Source of the DNA: Candidatus Margulisiibacteriota bacterium
GTDB taxonomy: Bacteria > Margulisbacteria > WOR-1 > JAHJIW01
Reading direction: 5' to 3'
DNA: 64,000 nt
Assembly (NCBI GenBank): GCA_018823125.1
Contig: JAHJIW010000013.1
Coordinates: 18,040 to 82,039, forward strand
Below are positions 9,153-17,525 of the stretch, one piece after another. A program made the translations under genes and the position numbers. The notes under the pieces were generated by a model. It did not search any database, was not told where the DNA came from, and saw only the letters and a list, made by a program, of their open reading frames with translations. Position 1 is the stretch's first letter; every line of letters starts with the position of its first letter.

Positions 9153-9228
9153 CGGGCCCGAAGGGATTCGAACCCTCGATCTCCTGCGTGACAGGCAGGC
9201 GTGTTAAACCAGGCTACACCACGGGCCC
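9153..9228 (-). tRNA. tRNA-Asp (GTC)
   Basis: A minus-strand cloverleaf of 76 nt: acceptor GGGCCCG/CGGGCCC, discriminator G as usual for tRNA-Asp, anticodon stem CCTGC/GCAGG with loop CTGTCAC (anticodon GTC), and T-loop TTCGAAT. CCA is not encoded. It forms a pair with tRNA-Phe. Confidence 0.95.
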
Positions 9229-9243
9229 CGTATCAAAATTATA

Positions 9244-10296
9244 TCAAATACTTGATGCAACTGCATCTCCTACCTCAGTGGTCGACATGCCCATTTTTCC
9301 GGCGGACATCGACTTCATTTTGAGGCAGGTTTTTTTAATTGCGGCTTCAATTGCCTGCGCCGCTTTATCTTCACCTAAAGTTTCGAGCAGCATTTGCATT
9401 GCGCCAATCGCCGCTAAAGGATTAATGACATTTTTACCAGTATATTTTGGAGCGGAGCCGCCGATCGGCTCAAACATGGAAACTCCTTCGGGATTAATGT
9501 TGCCGCCTGCTGCAATTCCCATGCCGCCCTGAATCATAGCACCGAGATCAGTGATAATATCTCCAAACATATTGTCAGTTACAATTACGTCAAACCATTC
9601 TGGATTTTTAACAAACCACATACAGGCCGCATCCACGTGCGCATAGTCGCGTTTAATATCTGGATAATCTTTTTCGCCCATGGCATGAAAGGTGCGCTCC
9701 CACAAATCAAAAGCATAAGTTAAAACGTTGGTTTTACCGACTAAAGTTAACTGTTTTCTTTTATTGCGTTTACGAGTGTATTCAAAAGCATAACGCAGAC
9801 AACGCTCAACTCCTTTATAAGTATTAACCGATACCTGGGTAGCAATTTCGTCGGACGTTCCTTTACGTAAATAGCCGCCGGTTCCGGCATAAAGACCTTC
9901 GGTGTTTTCGCGTACCACCACAAAATCAATCTCTTTAGGACCTTTATCTTTCACTGGGGTCCAAACATTGGGGTAAAGGATGACCGGACGAAGATTGATA
10001 TATTGATCCATGGCGAAACGAATTCTAAGTAAGACACCATGCTCTAAAATTCCGGGTTTTACATCCGGATCTCCGACTGCACCTAAATAAATAGCATCAA
10101 AGGCGCGTAGTTTTTCAATATCTTTATCGGAAACTAATTCCCCGGTTTTTAAATATCTTTTACCGGAAAAATCAAATTCCTCGAGCTTATATTTAAAATT
10201 AAATTTTTTGGAAACCGCCGCTAAAACTTTTAATCCCTCTGCCGCCACTTCCGGTCCGGTCCCGTCCCCTCCAATGACCGCAATTTTGTAAGTCAT
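9244..10296 (-). CDS. leuB: Isopropylmalate/isocitrate dehydrogenase family enzyme (LeuB-like)
   Basis: A decarboxylating beta-hydroxyacid dehydrogenase of the IPMDH/IDH/tartrate dehydrogenase fold. It shows the N-terminal [18 protein letters not shown] motif, the substrate-binding arginine segment [26 protein letters not shown], the metal-site [13 protein letters not shown] and the nucleotide motif [13 protein letters not shown]. The [13 protein letters not shown] context is like actinobacterial-type LeuB. I prefer the ATG at 10296: AGGAG lies 10 nt upstream, whereas a GTG 9 nt earlier would sit 1 nt from that site. No other leucine genes are nearby, so homoisocitrate or tartrate dehydrogenase activity is possible. 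Confidence 0.85.
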   Translation of the reverse strand: MTYKIAVIGGDGTGPEVAAEGLKVLAAVSKKFNFKYKLEEFDFSGKRYLKTGELVSDKDIEKLRAFDAIYLGAVGDPDVKPGILEHGVLLRIRFAMDQYINLRPVILYPNVWTPVKDKGPKEIDFVVVRENTEGLYAGTGGYLRKGTSDEIATQVSVNTYKGVERCLRYAFEYTRKRNKRKQLTLVGKTNVLTYAFDLWERTFHAMGEKDYPDIKRDYAHVDAACMWFVKNPEWFDVIVTDNMFGDIITDLGAMIQGGMGIAAGGNINPEGVSMFEPIGGSAPKYTGKNVINPLAAIGAMQMLLETLGEDKAAQAIEAAIKKTCLKMKSMSAGKMGMSTTEVGDAVASSI

Positions 10297-10416
10297 TTCA
10301 AACACACTCCTCTAAAAATTAAGATAACGTGAAAACTTGATTATACTTAAACTTAAGGTGATTATCAAGAGCTAAAATTCGGCATTAGAAAGTAAAATTC
10401 TGAGGTGAATTTTGTA

Positions 10417-11412
10417 TTAAATTAGCTCACGCCAGGCGTTAATAACCGCAATTCTTTTAACACCCGTTTTTTTAACTTGTTGAAGATTATTTTTATCGAT
10501 GCCGCCAATCGCTACTATCGGTTTTTTAACGCTTTTTACAACTTTTTTTAACAACGGTAAACCAACCGCCCTTCTCCACGGCTTGGTTTTAGTCTTAAAG
10601 ATTGGTCCGCAGCTTAGATAATCAACGGGGCTCCGTGCGGCGCGGCAAGCCTGCTTATAAGAATGAGTAGATATACCAATAATTTTTTCATCACCTAACA
10701 TTTCTCTTACTTTTCGCGGAGGAATATCTTCCTGGCCAATGTGAACGCCGTCGGCATTGATTTTTTTAGCAATATTAATATGGTCATTGATGATCAATAC
10801 TGCTTTATATTTATCAGTTAACCGTTTAATTTTTTGAGCATTATTGAGAAATTTTTTCGAGGAAGCTTTTTTGTCGCGGTATTGAATGAACTTTACGCCA
10901 GACTTCAAAACCTTCTGCGTAATTTTAAATATATTTTTGCCGTGCGCGGCCGGGTCAATAATTACATATAAATTAAAATTTAACTTTTTTTGCTTTAGGT
11001 AATCCGAAATTTCTTCATAGAGTTCTTTTTCTAAATCGTAAACCATAAATCGCAAATCTTTAAACGCCCTGCCCGCTCCCGGATTAATTAATTTAGTAAA
11101 CTCTTCTAGAACCCGCAGCGCCTCGGTTGCTCTTTTAATATTAGCTTTATATATAGAAATAATATCGGCGCGGCTGGATTCGCTCTTGGGATAGACTTTC
11201 CAGCCCACGTCTTTTTTTGAATCGCGGATTTTAATTATTAATTGTTGCTGAGGAATTAAACTGCAGGCATATTTAACCTTGCCGCGCAGACCTTTTATCT
11301 TAGAACTAAGCTTTTTATCCTCAAGAATAAACCGCGCAATTTCTTCAACTACGCGCAAACCTTCAAGGGCGCGATTAATATTGGCATCAAATATACGATA
11401 GATCTTTTGCAT
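10417..11412 (-). CDS. thiE: ThiD2-ThiE fusion: HMP-P kinase domain and thiamine-phosphate synthase
   Basis: A 331-residue two-domain thiamine enzyme. Residues 1-130 match the ThiD2 type of hydroxymethylpyrimidine-phosphate kinase, with two internal repeats (DANINRALEGLRVVEE and YKANIKRATEALRVLEE). Residues 145-331 are the ThiE barrel that joins HMP-PP and thiazole phosphate, with QYRDK, IINDH, GVHIGQED, SCGPIFKTKTKP and AIGGI. The fusion would channel HMP-PP between sites. The gene has no visible ribosome binding site: a TATAAT (11422-11427) ends 9 nt before the ATG, so the mRNA is probably leaderless. No TPP riboswitch fits in such a short leader. Confidence 0.9.
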   Translation of the reverse strand: MQKIYRIFDANINRALEGLRVVEEIARFILEDKKLSSKIKGLRGKVKYACSLIPQQQLIIKIRDSKKDVGWKVYPKSESSRADIISIYKANIKRATEALRVLEEFTKLINPGAGRAFKDLRFMVYDLEKELYEEISDYLKQKKLNFNLYVIIDPAAHGKNIFKITQKVLKSGVKFIQYRDKKASSKKFLNNAQKIKRLTDKYKAVLIINDHINIAKKINADGVHIGQEDIPPRKVREMLGDEKIIGISTHSYKQACRAARSPVDYLSCGPIFKTKTKPWRRAVGLPLLKKVVKSVKKPIVAIGGIDKNNLQQVKKTGVKRIAVINAWRELI

Positions 11413-11421
11413 AACCTAAAG

Positions 11422-11427
11422 ATTATA
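11422..11427 (-). promoter_or_regulatory. -10 box for thiE, near-leaderless
   Basis: TATAAT on the minus strand with a 9-nt gap to the ATG at 11412. Transcription would start 2-3 nt before the start codon. No clear -35 hexamer is seen. Confidence 0.55.
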
Positions 11428-11455
11428 CGTTATCTTACTAATTTTGCCAAAGAAA

Positions 11456-11482
11456 AAGGCCCCAGGATAGGGGCCTTTTTTG
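11456..11482. terminator. Bidirectional intrinsic terminator
   Basis: AGGCCCC and GGGGCCT arms around AGGATA, flanked by A-run and T-run, form a stem that works on both strands. On the minus strand it ends the VWA lipoprotein transcript. Confidence 0.85.
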
Positions 11483-11503
11483 GTATCTACAATAAACTAG
11501 AAA

Positions 11504-12679
11504 CTAGTTTAGAGAAGACGGATTAATCTGACCACCTGGAACAAATATTTCCTTAATTGTTATTGATTCAGCCCGTGGTGTTCCTGCACTCTCAACAACG
11601 TGAATTACAACATCAGCATATTCCACGCCTTCTACATAAGCAATCAAATGTATCCAAAATTCAGTAACACTTGACGCTAAAGTGATGTCCGAAAGAAGGG
11701 TTGTAGCCTCTTCCAGAATAGCTGAAATACCGAGAGCAGTGTAATCTACGTCACCACTCGATGGCATTTGTGCCCAAGTTCCACCCGAAGCTAAAGCCAA
11801 TTCTCTCGCATCAGACTCGGGTTGCGTTGTATATAAAGGTGATACCGCATAAATCGTTGCTCCTCCGTCTAATCCAGCAATCACTTCTGACGAAGTTACG
11901 GTACAATCGTGTTCAGAACTACCATCACCACTATAATGCATGCGAGCATCTGTAGTAATAATAAATATTTTAACCGCTCCAGGTCTCCAGTTAACTCCAG
12001 AATAAGTTACTTCCGGAGTGCCAAATCTTGCAGTAGGATAACAACTACCATTATAAGCCCACAATAAAGGACTCATCGGATTTTCAGGGAAACCGCCTCC
12101 TCCAGTTGCAACAACATTATTAAGATAACTTGCAACGTCAGCTGACGAATCAGTTAAATTGAAAAAGCCTCTTTCGTACCCTTGAGCAATTGCTTCAGTA
12201 GATGTATCCCAATAAGTAAATACTCCTACTTGAACATTTAAACCAGCGGCTTCTAAAGTAGAGAAAAAGTCATTCATGCTATTTTTTACTGCCGTTATTT
12301 CACCAACCATACTTCCAGTTGCATCAAGAATATGCAGTATGTCAATCGGAGTATCAATATCAAGTGCCTCTAACCTTCCGGAAGGGGCAGCGAGAGTAAT
12401 TTCTGTTCCATCTGAACTAGCTGCTCCAGTAGTACTTAGCCACGCTCTATACGTAGCTCCAGTAACCGCTTCACCACTACTGTCAACTAAGCCCGCAATA
12501 TTAATCGCAAGTCTTCCAGAAGTTGGCCATGACGCACTTGCAGTTAAAACTGTAGAAGGATCTACAACTCTTCCTGGGTCAGCTTCTCCGCCGCCACCAC
12601 TTGACGTAGAACAACCAAACAAGAAAGCCATTAATAGGAACACAGCAACAATCGGCAGAAACTTAAACATTTTTTTCAT
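11504..12679 (-). CDS. VWA-domain lipoprotein
   Basis: A 391-residue lipoprotein. It has a signal peptide with lipobox LFGC (lipidated Cys23) and a Ser/Gly-rich spacer. A von Willebrand A domain (about residues 110-330) follows, with MIDAS motif DATGS at 119-123 in DILHILDATGSM and GGGFPEN further on, resembling integrin-beta-like bacterial VWA domains. A beta-rich tail closes it. It probably binds a protein or matrix ligand through a metal ion at the cell surface. Start: ATG after AGGAGGAG. It has its own sigma70-type promoter upstream and a terminator downstream, so it is monocistronic. Confidence 0.85.
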   Translation of the reverse strand: MKKMFKFLPIVAVFLLMAFLFGCSTSSGGGGEADPGRVVDPSTVLTASASWPTSGRLAINIAGLVDSSGEAVTGATYRAWLSTTGAASSDGTEITLAAPSGRLEALDIDTPIDILHILDATGSMVGEITAVKNSMNDFFSTLEAAGLNVQVGVFTYWDTSTEAIAQGYERGFFNLTDSSADVASYLNNVVATGGGGFPENPMSPLLWAYNGSCYPTARFGTPEVTYSGVNWRPGAVKIFIITTDARMHYSGDGSSEHDCTVTSSEVIAGLDGGATIYAVSPLYTTQPESDARELALASGGTWAQMPSSGDVDYTALGISAILEEATTLLSDITLASSVTEFWIHLIAYVEGVEYADVVIHVVESAGTPRAESITIKEIFVPGGQINPSSLN

Positions 12680-12744
12680 TTTTCTCCTCCTTATTTTATT
12701 TTAAAAAATGCTTTTGTGGGTTGTCTACCCCACAACATATGTAA

Positions 12745-12772
12745 ACTATACTATGTCAAAAATATGTGTCAA
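12745..12772 (-). promoter_or_regulatory. Sigma70-type promoter of the VWA lipoprotein gene
   Basis: On the minus strand TTGACA (12772-12767) and TATAGT (12750-12745) are separated by 16 nt, 65 nt upstream of the ATG, which has a strong AGGAGGAG site. Confidence 0.75.
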
Positions 12773-12782
12773 GTTTTTTTTG

Positions 12783-13634
12783 CTAAATTTGTCCTTTGAG
12801 CCACTGCAGCGGTTCAACGCGCACATTATGCACACTTAAACCCAAATGCAGATGAATTCCGTTAGAAGCGCCGGTAGTCCCCATTTTTCCGATGATTGCG
12901 CCCTTTTCTACAATCTGTTCAGGCTCAACAAACACTTTTGATAAGTGATAATATAATGAATGTACGCCCTGGCCATGATCAATAACTACGGTACCTCCAA
13001 AAACATCCAGCCAACGTGCTAAAACTACCTCTCCACTGTTTACCGCAAAGATATCTGTCTTTTCTTTTAGTTCACTGCCGAAGTCAACACCGCGATGCTG
13101 GCCTCGTTTTTGCCCGTTAACTGTTTCACGCGCACCAAAAGGTAAGGTAATGTAATAATTTTTCAGCGGATAAATAAAGGTCCCTTCCCAAAGCTGATGG
13201 GGATTTTCTTTTACCAAAACTTTTTCGATATGCACCCAGTCATCCATAACTTTAGGTCTTTTCATCAGTTTGGTTTTAGTTACCGGAACAGAGAAACTTG
13301 CTAGTCTAAAAACACCCGGTTTAATCTTTATCTGTTTAGTAATTTCTTGATCATTACCATCTGCATCTTGATAACTAATACTTAAAGGATAATAACCCGG
13401 AGAAGCGGTAAGCGGAATTGGAATATATGCCCGGTAGCCATCATTTACATCATATAAATACAATGGTTTGGATAAAAACTCACCCTTAACTTCACTGATT
13501 TTTTCATCCGTAATAAGTTTTACGGTTAAAGTACGGCCGCGAGAAATGGCGGGATAACTGACGTTTAAATCAACCTCGGCAGCTACCGCAGAGGCTAAAA
13601 TCACTAAAAATAATAACGTGGCAATTCTTTTCAC
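12783..13634 (-). CDS. Exported M23 (LytM) family peptidase
   Basis: A 283-residue zinc endopeptidase, probably acting on peptidoglycan. It has a signal peptide (KRIATLLFLVILASAVA), an Ig-like N-terminal region (about residues 25-130), and an M23 domain (about 165-283) with HRGVDFG (HxxxD zinc motif), DHGQGVHSLYYHL and the HLHLGL (HxH) motif. An in-frame GTG upstream would add 18 residues ahead of a perfect signal peptide, so I start at the GTG at 13634. A TATAAT ends exactly 7 nt before that codon and no ribosome binding site is present, indicating a leaderless mRNA. Whether it acts as hydrolase or amidase activator is not resolvable. Confidence 0.85.
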   Translation of the reverse strand: MKRIATLLFLVILASAVAAEVDLNVSYPAISRGRTLTVKLITDEKISEVKGEFLSKPLYLYDVNDGYRAYIPIPLTASPGYYPLSISYQDADGNDQEITKQIKIKPGVFRLASFSVPVTKTKLMKRPKVMDDWVHIEKVLVKENPHQLWEGTFIYPLKNYYITLPFGARETVNGQKRGQHRGVDFGSELKEKTDIFAVNSGEVVLARWLDVFGGTVVIDHGQGVHSLYYHLSKVFVEPEQIVEKGAIIGKMGTTGASNGIHLHLGLSVHNVRVEPLQWLKGQI

Positions 13635-13641
13635 GGCATAA

Positions 13642-13682
13642 ATTATATCACACTTGACAACTCGGCTACACAGTGTTACTTT
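13642..13682. promoter_or_regulatory. Overlapping divergent promoters: M23 peptidase and nikR
   Basis: Minus strand: TATAAT at 13647-13642, 7 nt from the GTG start of the peptidase. Plus strand: TTGACA (13654-13659), 17-nt spacer, TACTTT (13677-13682), driving nikR. GTGTTAC (13673-13679) and GTGCTAC (13693-13699) form a direct repeat spanning the nikR -10 and ribosome binding site. It resembles half-sites reported for NikR but not the usual palindrome. Confidence 0.6.
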
Positions 13683-13700
13683 ATTCAAAAAGGTGCTACT

Positions 13701-14114
13701 ATGAAAACTACTCGTTTTGGAATGTCTCTGGATGATGAATTATTAAAACACTTCGATGCCTTAATCGATAAAAAAGGCTATGCTAATCGCTCGGAAGCGA
13801 TTCGCGACCTAATTCGCGACCTTATAACCCAGGAAGAATGGAAAGTTTCTGATAAAGAAATGGTTGGAACCGTAACATTGGTTTTTAACCATGAAGCTCA
13901 TGAACTATCTGATAAATTAACTGATCTACAACATAACTTTTTTAAAAATATTGTTTCAAGCACTCACATTCATTTAGATCATCATAATTGTCTGGAAGTT
14001 TTAATTCTTAAGGGAAAAAGCAAAGACATTAAAACCATTTCAGACAAATTAATCAGTACCAAGGGCGTAAAACACGGCAAGCTGGTAATGACCTCTTCCG
14101 GAAAAAATATTTAA
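13701..14114 (+). CDS. nikR: Nickel-responsive regulator NikR
   Basis: A 137-residue ribbon-helix-helix repressor with a C-terminal ACT-like nickel sensor. The RHH segment is TRFGMSLDDELLKHFDALI (residues 4-22). The high-affinity Ni site is complete: His78, His89, His91 and Cys97 (THIHLDHHNCLEV), matching E. coli His76/87/89/Cys95. The ribosome binding site is AAGGTG. It stands 11 nt ahead of cbiM in an operon and almost certainly represses the transporter when Ni(II) is plentiful. The identification is strong; the operator is not defined. Confidence 0.93.
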   Translation: MKTTRFGMSLDDELLKHFDALIDKKGYANRSEAIRDLIRDLITQEEWKVSDKEMVGTVTLVFNHEAHELSDKLTDLQHNFFKNIVSSTHIHLDHHNCLEVLILKGKSKDIKTISDKLISTKGVKHGKLVMTSSGKNI

Positions 14115-14125
14115 AGGAGAAAAAT

Positions 14126-14839
14126 ATGCATATTCCAAATGGTTTTGTCGATCCCAAAATTTCAACCGGTTTAGCTTTTGCGGCCGCCGGAGCACTGGCC
14201 TATTGTTTAAATAAAGTTAAACAAGCAGTTACGGCCCCTGCGCTACAACAAGCACTTGCCGGCGCCGGAGAAAAAGTTACCACCATAACCTCCAAGGCGC
14301 GCAAAGTTTTAACTCAAAACGGTAGACAAACTATCGAAAAAATCGGGCTGATGGCCGGTTTAATATTTGCCGCACAAATGTTTAACTTCCCGATTGCCTC
14401 CGGAACCTCAGGCCACTTAATTGGTGGAGCTTTAGCGGTAATCGTTTTAGGTCCAGCTGCTGGAACCCTGGCCGTCGCACTAGTGGTAATTATTCAATCC
14501 TTATTTTTTGCAGATGGCGGAATCCTGATTTTAGGCGGAAACATAGTCAACATGGCAGTTATTGGCGGACTCCTCACCTATTATATATATGTATGGCTTA
14601 AAAAATTAACTAAGAGCTTTGTGGTTTCGGCAGCACTAGCCGCCTGGTGTTCAGTCATGTTAGCCGCAACGGCAACCTCAGTTGAGATTGGATTATCCGG
14701 AACTTTTGCTTTAAGCGCAGTTCTTCCCGCCATGTTAAAAACCCACGCAGTTATTGGAGTTGCAGAAGGATTCATTACAGTTGCACTATTAGGAATATTA
14801 AGAAATGTTAAATTCTACAATAACGAGGAAAAAATCTAA
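14126..14839 (+). CDS. cbiM: Nickel/cobalt ECF transporter S component CbiM/NikM
   Basis: A 237-residue integral membrane protein that binds Ni(II)/Co(II) through its N-terminus. It begins MHIPNGF, the invariant Met-His-Ile-Pro start whose His2 coordinates the metal in this family, and has about six or seven hydrophobic helices. An insert (residues about 50-70) follows the first helix. Co-transcription with nikR points to nickel as substrate. It overlaps the next gene by 1 nt (TAATG). The ATPase (CbiO) and CbiQ partners expected for uptake are not in this neighbourhood. Confidence 0.92.
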   Translation: MHIPNGFVDPKISTGLAFAAAGALAYCLNKVKQAVTAPALQQALAGAGEKVTTITSKARKVLTQNGRQTIEKIGLMAGLIFAAQMFNFPIASGTSGHLIGGALAVIVLGPAAGTLAVALVVIIQSLFFADGGILILGGNIVNMAVIGGLLTYYIYVWLKKLTKSFVVSAALAAWCSVMLAATATSVEIGLSGTFALSAVLPAMLKTHAVIGVAEGFITVALLGILRNVKFYNNEEKI

Positions 14840-15132
14840 TGAAAGTTTATTTAAAAGTAATTTTATTAATTATAGTAATCGCAGTTTCAGCTTCTTTCTT
14901 TGCTTCTTCTCATCCTGATGGATTGGAATGGGTAGCCGAAAAATTAGGATTTATTGAAACCGCAAAAGAAAGCTCATCCATTATGACTGACTATACCATG
15001 CCGTTTATTCAGCATGCAGGGATTTCGACGGCGGTGGCGGGATTAGCGGGAGTGGGTTTGATATTAGGTTTGCTTTGGGGAGTTAAATTATTTTTTACAA
15101 AATTAAATCCTAATCATCCCGCTCGTATCTGA
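14839..15132 (+). CDS. CbiN/NikN-like PDGLE-domain accessory protein
   Basis: A 97-residue protein with two predicted transmembrane helices (about residues 5-24 and 60-84) and the PDGLEWVAEKLGF motif in between. This is the PDGLE signature of the small accessory subunit that works with CbiM/NikM. Its start overlaps the cbiM stop. Its last 23 bp overlap convergently with the 3' end of the PRPP-synthetase-like gene on the other strand. No cbiQ or cbiO follows. Confidence 0.88.
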   Translation: MKVYLKVILLIIVIAVSASFFASSHPDGLEWVAEKLGFIETAKESSSIMTDYTMPFIQHAGISTAVAGLAGVGLILGLLWGVKLFFTKLNPNHPARI

Positions 15133-16228
15133 TTCTGGATTTAAAATTATCCACTAAAGCACGCCACAAATCATTAGCAACGGATAACTCCAACAATTTT
15201 CCAAAATTTTGTTCGTCAGGGCGGCTAATCGTATCGGTAGTCAGCACACTGTCAACCCCGGCATGCTCTTCCAAAATTTGGAAGCGTCCGGAATGACGGC
15301 CCATATGTAAAGCGGCAATCATAACCGCACTGGCGCCAGAGCGTAAAAATGCTTCGATCACTGGCTCCAGCGGCTCATCTTCGTATAATCGATCTCCAAA
15401 TAAAACTACAATTTTATTTTCAACATTACCATCCGTTACCCGCAGCGGGCCTTTTCCTTTACCGGGCGACAGCACAGCTAAATGTTCTCTAAAATGGGAA
15501 CCATAAAGATCGCGCACAAACTGCGCCACATAAATTTCCTGTTCGACATCACGATGTTGTTGCCGACTGGTATCCGTACTTCTGCGTGCCTTTCCTTCAA
15601 AAGAAGAAAAAACCATTCCGCTTAATGTATCTCTCCCTACCTCATCATTAAAATAATCTTTAAATAATAATCCGGCATCCAATCGTACTATCGGAATTGC
15701 ATAAGCGCTTCCGACCCCTTTACGAGTCAATCCCGGCGCCGAAAGATCAAAAATATCTCTACCGATTGAAGTTAACGGGAAATTATAAGTTAAGACCGCC
15801 CGGAGTTGACGCGTAGCCGCGTATCTTCCTAGATTATTAGCTAATTTCATTAAATCGACTGGATTGCTGGCCGGTAAATGCGGAAAAACTACAACCGAAT
15901 TTGCTCCGTTACGGGAAATGGCACTCATAAAAACCCTGAGGCGCATTTCATCCTGGGCATAAGTATGCGGATTCCATCCGGAGACAATATAAGTCCAGGC
16001 TCCTTTTAAAGTTGCTTCGGGAACGCTGCGGCGGCCCCTTTCTTTTGCGCCTCCAACCTGACAATATATTTCTCCGCAAGCAAACTGCTTCAATCCCATC
16101 GGAGTAGATTTTACTCCCCGACCCTGCAGCAGCCGATCACGAAACTCAGGAGAAACGCCGTGTACAATTACCCGGAATCTCCCTCTTCCTCCAACCATTT
16201 TCTCAACACTATTTAATTTTCCCGGCAT
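15110..16228 (-). CDS. Divergent PRPP synthetase-like protein (probably non-catalytic paralogue)
   Basis: A 372-residue protein whose layout follows ribose-phosphate pyrophosphokinase. RLRVFMSAISRNGANSVVVFPHLP resembles the Prs segment before the catalytic loop, and ALHMGRHSGRFQILEEHAGVDSVLTTDTI resembles the Prs C-terminal ATHGLFSG...VVTDTI. The usual YARQDR loop and the DD-D-T-GT phosphate-binding motif are not recognisable. It lies 6 nt downstream of a better-preserved Prs-like gene in the same operon. A regulatory partner, similar to PRPP synthetase-associated proteins in eukaryotes, is a reasonable but unproven guess. The start MPGKLN recurs at the gene ending 18233. Confidence 0.6.
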   Translation of the reverse strand: MPGKLNSVEKMVGGRGRFRVIVHGVSPEFRDRLLQGRGVKSTPMGLKQFACGEIYCQVGGAKERGRRSVPEATLKGAWTYIVSGWNPHTYAQDEMRLRVFMSAISRNGANSVVVFPHLPASNPVDLMKLANNLGRYAATRQLRAVLTYNFPLTSIGRDIFDLSAPGLTRKGVGSAYAIPIVRLDAGLLFKDYFNDEVGRDTLSGMVFSSFEGKARRSTDTSRQQHRDVEQEIYVAQFVRDLYGSHFREHLAVLSPGKGKGPLRVTDGNVENKIVVLFGDRLYEDEPLEPVIEAFLRSGASAVMIAALHMGRHSGRFQILEEHAGVDSVLTTDTISRPDEQNFGKLLELSVANDLWRALVDNFKSRIRYERDD

Positions 16229-16234
16229 AATATC

Positions 16235-17434
16235 CTACCCCTTGTATACCAAACCAGCACTGCTTAAAGACTTCCCCAGATAAATTCGTTCGATAACACT
16301 CGATAAAAGCGGCACGGCCGAACGGATCCGCATTCCCTCAACCTGATGCTCCGGTCTAAGCTGCATGGTATCGGAAATAGTCAAACTATCAATGACCTGA
16401 TCTTCATTTAGAATTCGATTCATCTTTTCTGGCGCCTGACCAGAGAAAATCGGATGCGTAGCCATCACGTGAACTTCTTTCGCTCCGCTTTGCTTTAATA
16501 CGTAAACGATGGCTTCAATGGTTCCCGCCGTATCAATTATATCGTCAATAACGACCACAATTTTACCTGCAACATCACCGATTAACGCGGCATCCCCCAC
16601 TACGTTATGCCCGCTCCTAGACTTTGAAGCTTGGACTAAATGTTCAGCATAGGCGCTGCCCCAGATTGCTTTGGCATAAGACTCCACCATCTTTGAACGA
16701 CCCAGATCCGGAGGAGTAAGTTTCACCTCATCTAATTTCTTCCTAAATCTTCTTCTAATATCCCGGATAAAATATTTTGAAAGAGTTAAATTATTAACCG
16801 GCATAGTTCTGAAAAAGCCCACGATCGCCGGGTTGTGCAGGTCAACCGTATTAAAGGTACCAATAATGCGGCGCCCCTGATAAATACGCACCCGGTCCTG
16901 ATGCTCTCCAAAAGCTAATGTAGGAGCCAGGGTATCCAGAAAAGCAGCCATGTCTGATGCCGAAAGCGGTTCTCTTTCTTCTCCAATCCGATCCTGCCGG
17001 GCATAGTGGAAACAAGGATTAGTAACGATTACTCTTTTGGGACCCATTAAACCAAGCTGTAAAACGGTAGATTCTAATTCAGAAATTTCTCGATTTAATA
17101 CATCAATGCCCTGATTGGCATTACCAATTAAAAATACCCAATGGTTTTCTAAATCGGCATTGATTTTTACGTCAGGGGATCCACAGGGAGACTTTCCAAT
17201 TTCAGCAGAAATCAACGGAACTTTTAGGTTTCTAGAAACTCCCGTCGCCAAGTGCATAGCAGAAGGACAGCCAACGATTGCAATCCGATCATAATTACTT
17301 CCCTTTTGACGCGCTCGTTGCTCAAGGGGGTACAAACGTCTAGCTGCAACTGGAGAAGTTTTTAATAAATTTGTTCTACCGCTTGGCATATACACTCCAA
17401 GAATATATATTTTGTCTCGCTTTTCTATCGGCAT
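16235..17434 (-). CDS. prs: Ribose-phosphate pyrophosphokinase-like protein
   Basis: A 399-residue enzyme of the Prs family, which makes PRPP from ribose-5-phosphate and ATP. CFHYARQDRIGEEREPLSA is the catalytic ARQDR loop and VVVIDDIIDTAGTIEAIVYV is the PRPP-binding loop. HVMATHPIFSG and DSLTISDTM match the C-terminal domain. It is longer and much more divergent than usual (about 310-320 residues), with extra segments around residues 180-260. It may be the cell's PRPP source or a specialised paralogue. There is no clear ribosome binding site before the ATG; TATACA lies 3 nt upstream. It is the first gene of a two-gene unit with the Prs-like gene downstream. Confidence 0.75.
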   Translation of the reverse strand: MPIEKRDKIYILGVYMPSGRTNLLKTSPVAARRLYPLEQRARQKGSNYDRIAIVGCPSAMHLATGVSRNLKVPLISAEIGKSPCGSPDVKINADLENHWVFLIGNANQGIDVLNREISELESTVLQLGLMGPKRVIVTNPCFHYARQDRIGEEREPLSASDMAAFLDTLAPTLAFGEHQDRVRIYQGRRIIGTFNTVDLHNPAIVGFFRTMPVNNLTLSKYFIRDIRRRFRKKLDEVKLTPPDLGRSKMVESYAKAIWGSAYAEHLVQASKSRSGHNVVGDAALIGDVAGKIVVVIDDIIDTAGTIEAIVYVLKQSGAKEVHVMATHPIFSGQAPEKMNRILNEDQVIDSLTISDTMQLRPEHQVEGMRIRSAVPLLSSVIERIYLGKSLSSAGLVYKG

Positions 17435-17525
17435 AAATGTATAAAAATTTCAGTTTGGGAAGCGGTTTTTTTGGGGTATTGGGAAAGCATTGATTTTAGG
17501 GGGATTGCATGGGGCATTTAGATAA

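Noticed and set aside
9188..9532. Plus-strand frame over tRNA-Asp and the LeuB-like gene
   Set aside because: It starts inside a tRNA and is antisense to a well-conserved dehydrogenase.
10306..10416. TPP riboswitch or other thiamine leader near thiE
   Set aside because: thiE is read from the opposite end with a near-leaderless promoter; no THI-box sequence is seen in this spacer.
13654..13699. A classic palindromic NikR operator at the nikR promoter
   Set aside because: Only a direct repeat GTGTTAC/GTGCTAC is present; no inverted partner at the expected spacing.
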